From positions 1 to 28,986 of the forward strand of contig DAOUHE010000245.1 in NCBI GenBank assembly GCA_034428715.1: a DNA stretch of 28,986 bases, in the 5' to 3' direction. Below the pieces are notes generated by a model that saw only the letters and a program-made list of their open reading frames with translations, did not search any database and was not told the DNA's origin. Below are positions 23,672-28,986 of this stretch, one piece after another. The stretch is from Io17-Chloro-G2 sp034428715. GTDB lineage: Bacteria; Chloroflexota; Dehalococcoidia; Lucifugimonadales; UBA3495. Position 1 is the stretch's first letter. Every line of letters starts with the position of its first letter. A program made the translations under genes and the position numbers.

Positions 23672-24658
23672 CTAGCCGATGAGGGATGGAGCCACTTTAC
23701 CGTAGTCCTCGAGCCGCGGAAGTAGCAAAGGCAGGTCCACTCCAGCCTCACGATATTCAGCGATACGCTCTTTGCATCGCAAGGCCCCTCCCACCAGATA
23801 GAACGAATCGACCATCTCATCACTTACGAGGTCTAATGCGGCCTGCCCGCCATCCTTCTGTGCCGTAGCTCGAAGCGGCCCCAGAATGGATGGATCGAAT
23901 CCGCCTTTTTCCAGCAGAATCTCTCCTACAAGTGGCTCCTCAAGGAGCCTGACAATCCGCTGTTTAAGGCTAGGCCATATACTCTCCGGGTCTTCGGTGA
24001 GCCGCACCACCAGCATACAGGCTATATCTATGGAATCCGGGTCTCGGCCTGCCTCTAGCGCTGCCTCCCGTATTTCTGCCACGGCGTACTTCACGTATCC
24101 TGTTGGAGTGTACGCGTTGAGCAAGACTCCATCGGCGATGGCGCCGGCCAGCCTCAGGGCCTTGGGGCCGATAGCCGCGAGATATATGGGTGGATTGGTC
24201 TGGACGGGTTTGGTCTCTAGGTGGACATTTCCCAACCGGAACCGTCCATCGGTTGAGGTGACCCTGCTTCCCGCCAGAAGGTCCCGGATGATGCAGACGG
24301 CCTCTTCCATTGTGGAACGTGGGTTTATATACGGTATACCCATTCTTTCCTGGATGACGAACCTGTCGCTTCTGCCCAGTCCCAGCAAAAACCGGCCGCC
24401 GGAGATGCGGTCCAGGGTGGCGCTCGCCATTGCCAGTAGCGCTGGATTCCTGGTGTAGGGATTGGTAACCCCCAGTCCCAGTTTGATGTCCCGGGTCGCC
24501 GCCGCCAGGAACCCCAGGAGAGAGAAGGTCTCCTCGTGAAAATATCGCTCGGTCACCCACAAGGATTCGTAACCCGCGCCTTCAGCGATTCCGGCGTACT
24601 GTTTCAGGTCGGCCCCACTGTCAATGCCGTGGTAGAGCACAATTCCAAGTCTGGTCAC
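23672..24658 (-). CDS. LLM class F420/MER-like oxidoreductase, third of three
   Basis: This 328-residue protein is a luciferase-fold enzyme closer to the F420-dependent methylene-tetrahydromethanopterin reductase (MER) subgroup. Motifs are TRLGIVLYHGIDSGADLKQY at the start, GYESLWVTERYFHEET, DIKLGLGVTNPYTRNPALLA, ISGGRFLLGLGRSD and TNPPIYLAAIGPKALRLAGA. I use the GTG at 24658, since GGAGGAG precedes it by a few bases; the frame extends to 24721 but without a ribosome site. Members use reduced F420 or FMN to reduce or oxidise small molecules. The VOC gene lies 94 bases upstream on the same strand, so shared transcription is plausible. Confidence 0.92.
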   Translation of the reverse strand: MTRLGIVLYHGIDSGADLKQYAGIAEGAGYESLWVTERYFHEETFSLLGFLAAATRDIKLGLGVTNPYTRNPALLAMASATLDRISGGRFLLGLGRSDRFVIQERMGIPYINPRSTMEEAVCIIRDLLAGSRVTSTDGRFRLGNVHLETKPVQTNPPIYLAAIGPKALRLAGAIADGVLLNAYTPTGYVKYAVAEIREAALEAGRDPDSIDIACMLVVRLTEDPESIWPSLKQRIVRLLEEPLVGEILLEKGGFDPSILGPLRATAQKDGGQAALDLVSDEMVDSFYLVGGALRCKERIAEYREAGVDLPLLLPRLEDYGKVAPSLIG

Positions 24659-24752
24659 TAATTCTCCTCCTTGCTTCAGAGGGTTCCCACGCAGAGGGCT
24701 CCCATGATCGCGGGCGACCAAGGCAGCACGTTTGTCCTGGCAACTTGGTTAA

Positions 24753-25211
24753 TTAGCCGCCGCCACCGCTGTCGAACTGGATCAAAATTCCATCGGGGTC
24801 GTAGACGTAGAAGCTGCCGAGATTGCCTTGGGCGTCGGTACGCGCCTCCAAGGGTCCCGCCAACTGAACTCCTTTAGAGGTCAGTTCCTCGGCAAGGGCC
24901 TTCACATCCGGCACCGAAAAGGAAAGGTGGCTGATTCCTATCTGGTCGAGCTTGATCGGGTCCCCATCCGGCTCGTCACCAGGATGACTGGTCATGGTGA
25001 GGGTCGGGCTAGTATCGCCTTGACCGTACATCAGGCGTACTTGTCTTCGAGTTTTGCGGTGATGTTTATAGACGTGGGGGAGACCGCCCGTGGTTGTATC
25101 CTGGATTCGATCTGAAGCAACCCTCATGCCGAGGATGTCCCGGTAGAAGGCCAGAGACTTATCGAGGTCGCGCACGCAAATAGCGATGTGGGAAATACCC
25201 GTGGCATCCAT
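24753..25211 (-). CDS. VOC family (glyoxalase/extradiol dioxygenase-like) protein
   Basis: This 152-residue protein has two betaalphabetabetabeta modules of the vicinal oxygen chelate family. The first begins with GISHIAICVRDLDKSLAFYR (H8) and the second with QIGISHLSFSVPDVKALAEE (H94). In canonical members the metal ligand near the end is Glu; here the strand reads GILIQFD, with Q144 at that position, so metal binding may be altered. The ATG at 25211 follows GGAGG with 8-base spacing; a GTG at 25220 overlaps the ribosome site and is unlikely. The family covers glyoxalases, epimerases, fosfomycin-resistance proteins and ring-cleaving dioxygenases. The catabolic neighbours favour a metabolic role, but the substrate is unknown. 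Confidence 0.9.
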   Translation of the reverse strand: MDATGISHIAICVRDLDKSLAFYRDILGMRVASDRIQDTTTGGLPHVYKHHRKTRRQVRLMYGQGDTSPTLTMTSHPGDEPDGDPIKLDQIGISHLSFSVPDVKALAEELTSKGVQLAGPLEARTDAQGNLGSFYVYDPDGILIQFDSGGGG

Positions 25212-25288
25212 GGTTTTCACCTCCGTGACCGAGCATAAATTTGAGCGTGAGAGATTTCACCGCCATTAAACCGGCGGCTCGTGTGATT

Positions 25289-26173
25289 TCAGCCGGGCAC
25301 CGGTATACCGGCTACCTTTAACTGGATGCGGTACAAGGCTTCAATGGTGGTAATGAAAAGAGTCTTCCAATCTTCACCACCCCAGCCGACATTAGTCGTC
25401 TGGGGTCCAGTTAAAATGGTGCCCAGATGCTTGCCCGATTGGTCTATTATCCAAACTCCTCCGGGCCCCGTGCAATACACGTTCCCCTCCACGTCCACCT
25501 TCATACCGTCCGGTCCGTCTGGGCTGATGGGCCTTGCCTCCTTCAGCTTGCAAAACACCCGGTCGCTGGCCAGGTTCAGCATCCCATTGGGTTGCACGTC
25601 GAACGCCCTTATTTCTCCCTTTCGGTAGTCGTCTATGTAGAGGATGCTCTCATCTGGGGAGAATGCCAACCCGTTGGGGAAGGCGAGGTCACCGGCCAGT
25701 AGAGTGATGGTAGCCAAGTCCGGAGAAACCCGGTACACACCAGAGAAATCCAGGACGACCCCCGGGTCTGGCGCTCGAGGATCGGTGAAATATATGCTTC
25801 CATCGGACTTTACCACCGCATCGTTTGGGCGGTTTAACCGCTTTCCCCGGTAGCTGTTGGCCACAACGGTGATACTTCCGTCAGATTCCACTCGCGTCAC
25901 CCGATTGGCGCCACCTTCGCACAAGAGTAACCTGCCCTGAGGGTCCCGGGTCAGTCCGTTGGCATTATTGCTGGGCTCCTGTAGCAAAGAGACGCCATCG
26001 CCAGGTGACCACTTCCTCCTGCGATTGCCGCGAACCTCATTGAAGAGGAGATACCCCTCGTCTCGCCACCACAGGGGCCCTTCGGCGACCAGGTAACCGT
26101 TGCCCAATTCCTCTATCTCTTGGTTCCTTGACACGATACGTTCCAACTCTGGTGAGACCATCTCTATAGGCAC
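25289..26173 (-). CDS. SMP-30/gluconolactonase family protein
   Basis: This is a 294-residue six-bladed beta-propeller of the SMP-30/gluconolactonase/LRE family. The expected divalent-metal ligands can be placed: E31 in VAEGPLWW, N117 in LNRPNDAVV, N167 in AFPNGLAFSPD and D222 in SPDGPDGMKVD. This supports a functional lactonase-type site. The GTG at 26173 follows GAGGAGGTTATC, a clear start. Members hydrolyse sugar lactones or other cyclic esters in the cytosol. It lies 27 bases after the isochorismatase gene on the same strand, so the two probably share a transcript with the alpha/beta hydrolase further upstream. Confidence 0.93.
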   Translation of the reverse strand: MPIEMVSPELERIVSRNQEIEELGNGYLVAEGPLWWRDEGYLLFNEVRGNRRRKWSPGDGVSLLQEPSNNANGLTRDPQGRLLLCEGGANRVTRVESDGSITVVANSYRGKRLNRPNDAVVKSDGSIYFTDPRAPDPGVVLDFSGVYRVSPDLATITLLAGDLAFPNGLAFSPDESILYIDDYRKGEIRAFDVQPNGMLNLASDRVFCKLKEARPISPDGPDGMKVDVEGNVYCTGPGGVWIIDQSGKHLGTILTGPQTTNVGWGGEDWKTLFITTIEALYRIQLKVAGIPVPG

Positions 26174-26200
26174 GATAACCTCCTCAGGAAGAAATTGGGG

Positions 26201-26722
26201 TCAAATAGCCTCAATGAACTGCTGGGTGGTCATAACCGTGCCCTGCCGCGGGTAAACCTTTTCCGTAAGTACCCGGTGCACTTCGGGGTCCGCGTCGGAG
26301 CATGCATCTGCCAGGACAATGAATTTGTAGTTGATGTCGGTGGCCCAACGCACTGCCGAAAGGACGCAACCGCTGGTAGCCACTCCCATTAAGACCAGCG
26401 TGTCTTTGCCCATTTCCCTGAGGGTAACGTCCAGCGCCGTAGTGGAAAAGGGACCTGGTCTCGTCTTGGTTATGACCGTTTCTCCCGTGGCTGGGGATAC
26501 GCCTTGGTGGATTTCCACGTCGGGCGCGTATTCCTGAAATGCCCCGCCACGATGGACCACGTAGATCACTGGTATCCCGGCTTGCCTCGCCGCCTGGAGC
26601 GCCTGAGACGCTTTCTGCACTACCGCTTGAGGGTCACTGGCCACGTTGGTTACGATCCGCTGCTGGAAGTCCATGATCAAAACCACGGTCTTATCGCGGT
26701 CTATCGCTACTTGCTGGGTCAT
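26201..26722 (-). CDS. isochorismatase family cysteine hydrolase
   Basis: This 173-residue protein has the full catalytic triad of the isochorismatase-like hydrolases: D18 in VVLIMDFQQ, K86 in VITKTRPGPF and C119 in GVATSGCVLSA, including the cis-peptide loop GVATSGC. Members of this size hydrolyse amides and ureas such as nicotinamide, N-carbamoyl compounds or biuret. The ATG at 26722 follows AAGGAG with good spacing. It lies 31 bases after the alpha/beta hydrolase gene and 27 before the SMP-30 gene, so it is the middle gene of a likely three-gene operon (27767-25289). A role in hydrolysing amide intermediates is inferred from the family. Confidence 0.93.
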   Translation of the reverse strand: MTQQVAIDRDKTVVLIMDFQQRIVTNVASDPQAVVQKASQALQAARQAGIPVIYVVHRGGAFQEYAPDVEIHQGVSPATGETVITKTRPGPFSTTALDVTLREMGKDTLVLMGVATSGCVLSAVRWATDINYKFIVLADACSDADPEVHRVLTEKVYPRQGTVMTTQQFIEAI

Positions 26723-26753
26723 GTCGATTACTCCTTCGCCCTAATGTCGCCGT

Positions 26754-27767
26754 TTAGCTCGCTAGCAACTCCTTTAGCATTTTATCTATGAATTGGGTGT
26801 CCTCAGGGTTGCGGCCTGGACCGCCGGCCAGATGACCCCAGATCGATGGGATGATGCGGAGGCCGGCGTTGGGCATGTGGCCAACTTCGATCTCGTTGTC
26901 CTCAGGAGGAAAGTACTGGTCCGTCCGTGACGGCATGATCAACGCTGTTGCCTTTATCGAGCCCAGGGCCTTCAAAAAATCTCCTTCGTAAATGGGGTTG
27001 TCACTTATGTCGCCGTTTTGCCACGTGTAAACCATCGCCAGGATGTCGTTGGCATCCAGTTGCAGGTATCTGCCCTCCCATGCGGATACCAAATAGTCCT
27101 CCAGCGACGAGAACTCCAGGTTGAGATAGACCTGCTCTCGATAAAAAGCCTGCGACGGCGCCCATCCCGTGTATACCCTGGCCATTGCCCGAAGGCCCTT
27201 GGTGGGCTGACGTTCGTACCAACCGCCGTTCCACGCGTCGTCGGAGCACAACGCTGCTTTAACGCCTTCCAGGAACACGAAGTTGTGACGGGAGGTCCTG
27301 GCGGATCCGCACCAGGGCGCTATGCGCTGCACCATATCAGGGAACAATGTACCCCAATGAAACGACTGTTGGGCGCCCATCGAGAACCCGCATACCAAGG
27401 CGATTCGCTCCACGCCCAACCCCTCAGTCACCAGCCGGTGCTGACACATGATGTTGTCATAGTAGGTGATTCCGGGAAACCTGGCCATGTCGTAGGGTGG
27501 GGGCATGTTGCTGGGAGAGGACGACAGCCCGTTGCCAAAAAGATTGGGGACGATAATGAAATATTTCCCAGGGTCCAGCGCCATCCCTTGGCCGATCATA
27601 GGTTCATTGGCCGGATGCTGCGAGCCGAAAAACGTCGGAAATACGATAGCGTTGTCTCTCGCAGCATTTAGCTCCCCGTAGGTTTTGTAGCATAGTCTGG
27701 CGCCGCGAATTTTCAGCCCGGATTGGACTTCGACGTCACCCAACTCGAAGACTTGATTGCTGCTCAT
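26754..27767 (-). CDS. alpha/beta hydrolase of the homoserine O-acetyltransferase (MetX)-like type
   Basis: This 337-residue protein resembles homoserine O-acetyltransferase-like alpha/beta hydrolases. The start of the fold reads LCYKTYGELNAARDNAIVFP and IIVPNLFGNGLSSSPSN. The nucleophile elbow is CGFSMGAQQSFHWG with S129; the acid is D283 (PSRTDQYFPPED) and the base H312 (IWGHLAGGPGRN). The elbow reads GFSMG, and the family's characteristic GPSMGG/RDP signatures of true MetX are absent. A hydrolase or other acyltransferase is therefore more likely than methionine biosynthesis. The ATG at 27767 has GAGG about 8 bases upstream. It heads the probable operon with the isochorismatase and SMP-30 genes. 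Confidence 0.9.
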   Translation of the reverse strand: MSSNQVFELGDVEVQSGLKIRGARLCYKTYGELNAARDNAIVFPTFFGSQHPANEPMIGQGMALDPGKYFIIVPNLFGNGLSSSPSNMPPPYDMARFPGITYYDNIMCQHRLVTEGLGVERIALVCGFSMGAQQSFHWGTLFPDMVQRIAPWCGSARTSRHNFVFLEGVKAALCSDDAWNGGWYERQPTKGLRAMARVYTGWAPSQAFYREQVYLNLEFSSLEDYLVSAWEGRYLQLDANDILAMVYTWQNGDISDNPIYEGDFLKALGSIKATALIMPSRTDQYFPPEDNEIEVGHMPNAGLRIIPSIWGHLAGGPGRNPEDTQFIDKMLKELLAS

Positions 27768-28366
27768 AATAAGGACCTCGACCGTTTATTGGTTGTCTAC
27801 TATACCGGAAATGTGAACATAGCCGGCTACCTGATCTTGGAACATTGGGGATGGGCAAACCTGCGAACACTCCCAGCGGTGGTAATTTCGTTCAGCTTGG
27901 GGTTGCCACCGATATTTTTTCGTATTCAAGGCCCAATAGTGAGGTGTGGTCCCCTCGGTTGCTGGGAGCCGGCTAGGATTGGACCAGGCAATCAAGGCAA
28001 GTGGCGGCTGTTCACCCGAAGTCCCTTTAGGACGGGCGATTCAGGCGGCCACCGGTTGGGATGGGTCCAAGGCGTTGCTAAAAAGAGCCTTCCCAGCAGT
28101 CTGGGAAGGCTCTTTTGTGTTTCTGGTAGAGACGGGGGAGGGATGAGATCCACCATCCCGTCAGCCAGGCGGCGGCTTTGAGAGGATGGAAGGCAGTCCC
28201 GATTACGTCCGATTCAGAATGAATTGCCTCCAGCCCTGGGTTTTTACTGTTGTATCCGCACGCACATACCTGCGAGTTCTTGGCGGCGTCCGGGGAAATG
28301 GGAGCCGGTGGCACGAGATTATCTAACTCCCCTAGGTCCTCAAGGACTAATACCAAATCGTCCTGA
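27768..28366. other. 599-base intergenic stretch before the IS630 transposase
   Basis: The gap contains the terminator at 28081-28116 and no gene I can support. A plus frame through 27723-28181 is antisense to the hydrolase start and runs through the terminator, so I discount it. A minus frame from an ATG at 28377 to 28078 (RRDQDDLVLVLEDLGELDN near its start) looks protein-like at first but ends inside the terminator hairpin and overlaps the transposase end. The left inverted repeat of the IS element should lie in this gap but cannot be identified without the other end. Confidence 0.5.
28081..28116 (-). terminator. rho-independent terminator hairpin
   Basis: AAAAGAGCCTTCCCAG (28081-28096) and CTGGGAAGGCTCTTTT (28101-28116) form a perfect 16-base-pair stem with a CAGT loop (28097-28100). 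An A-run before it and a T-run after it let it work in both directions; the minus-strand reading gives CTCTTTTTAGC. It lies about 250 bases downstream of the transposase gene, which reads toward it, and also upstream of the divergently placed alpha/beta hydrolase. It probably insulates the IS from the neighbouring operon. Confidence 0.85.
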
Positions 28367-28986
28367 TCACGCCGCATTACGCGCGGGGAGTCTCTGGATG
28401 GCGTCCTCGATCCAATCCCAGCCGGCAAGCCCCCGCACACGGTCGGGGTTCGATTCGAGTTCGGTCAGGTACGCCGCGACTGCCGCAACCTTATTCTCCA
28501 GGCTCGGGTACACTTTCCCCTCGATCGGATTGAGCTCTGGACTGTAGGGAGGCAGTCCGATCAGCGGCAGACCCACGCCACGCACAAGCTTATGCGGGTG
28601 GCTCGATGCCCCGTCCCACACCACCGCTGCCACATCGGTCTGCTGTTTCAGTCCGTTCACCGCAGCCCCTACCATCTCAGCCTTCATCGACTCCATCCAG
28701 GTCCAGTGGAGCGTCCCTTTCCGGCCATCCACCACCAGAAACAGATATCGCCACTCATAGACCAGTTGGAGGCGCTGGCGCACCTTCACACCCCGGCGTC
28801 CCCAGACCCGCCGCACCATGCCCCGCAGTCCTACCCGCATCTCATCGGCGAAGCCCAGGGGCGTTCGGGGTGTCACCCCGGCCTGTGCAAGCGCAAGTCC
28901 AAGCCCCCTTTTTTCCAGGAGGCTTGTTGCTCCTCATCGGCCTTGGCATGCAGCGGACGGGGTACCTTGGGGGAACACCGCAACCG
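28367..28986 (-). mobile_element. IS630 family transposase, partial and in two frames
   Basis: The frame 28367-28876 encodes the DDE_3 catalytic part of an IS630/Tc1-mariner-type transposase. It has the first acidic pair in LGFADEMRVGLRG, the second Asp in VVWDGASSHPHK and the Glu in PPYSPELNPIEGKVYPSLEN. Upstream, from the window edge to about 28912, another frame reads SPKVPRPLHAKADEEQQASW followed by KK, which is the family's sequence just before the catalytic domain. The two frames meet at a run of six A and five G (28904-28914, minus strand) and differ by a -1 shift. This could be programmed frameshifting, as in some IS families, or a homopolymer indel. The helix-turn-helix region and the right end lie outside the window. 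Confidence 0.88.

Noticed and set aside
28078..28377. 99-codon minus-strand frame after the transposase
   Set aside because: The start looks protein-like, but the frame overlaps the transposase end and terminates inside the terminator hairpin, and there is no ribosome site.
1..28986. CRISPR arrays, tRNA or rRNA genes
   Set aside because: I saw no regularly spaced direct repeats and no cloverleaf or conserved rRNA sequence. The only repeats are the two intergenic hairpin elements.

Overview
This is a moderately GC-rich bacterial chromosome segment with tightly packed genes, clear GGAGG-type ribosome binding sites and frequent GTG starts. The mix of genes suggests an uncultured Chloroflexota (SAR202/Dehalococcoidia-like) lineage: several luciferase-like flavin monooxygenases beside an amidohydrolase, a ThDP enzyme, SMP-30, VOC and isochorismatase proteins, a BNR/VPS10-type propeller and a PrkA-YeaH-SpoVR trio. 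The assignment is inferred from gene content; there is no rRNA, tRNA or marker gene here to confirm it.

Layout. Positions 1-625 hold no convincing gene. Positions 626-5632 (+) are a three-gene operon: PrkA serine kinase, a DUF444/YeaH MIDAS protein and SpoVR, whose conserved C-terminal tail is cut off by an in-frame TAA. Positions 5816-10637 (-) carry a lactonase-type beta-propeller, a protein of unknown function interrupted by an in-frame TAG, a small protein, an amidohydrolase, an M24 peptidase-fold protein and a small membrane protein. Positions 10823-13225 (-) are a large BNR/VPS10 propeller protein that lacks its N-terminus.

Positions 13240-14249 are the strangest part. In about 1 kb, pieces of at least one (probably two) polysaccharide deacetylase genes and the displaced N-terminal piece of the BNR gene lie next to each other in both orientations and out of order. 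The BNR gene to the left and the metallo-beta-lactamase gene to the right are both truncated against it. This is either a real breakpoint-rich scar or a chimera from amplification or assembly.

Positions 15096-19266 (+) carry a ThDP-dependent decarboxylase/synthase-like enzyme, an alpha/beta hydrolase and a luciferase-like monooxygenase. Positions 19270-27767 (-) carry a second luciferase-like enzyme, a YyaL/SPATA20-type thioredoxin-fold protein, an unknown protein, an F420/MER-type luciferase-like enzyme, a VOC protein, an SMP-30 lactonase, an isochorismatase-family hydrolase and a homoserine-acetyltransferase-like alpha/beta hydrolase. Together these look like a store of enzymes for oxidising, ring-opening and hydrolysing small organic compounds; no single pathway can be read from them. 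The right edge holds a partial IS630-family transposase in two frames, followed by a perfect 16-bp terminator hairpin. Two related hairpin-forming repeats lie in the intergenic gaps at 16.86 kb and 22.51 kb.

I found no CRISPR array, tRNA or rRNA. Nothing here is clearly a new biological system. The best leads are the shuffled gene fragments, the two in-frame stop codons and the two unrecognised proteins.
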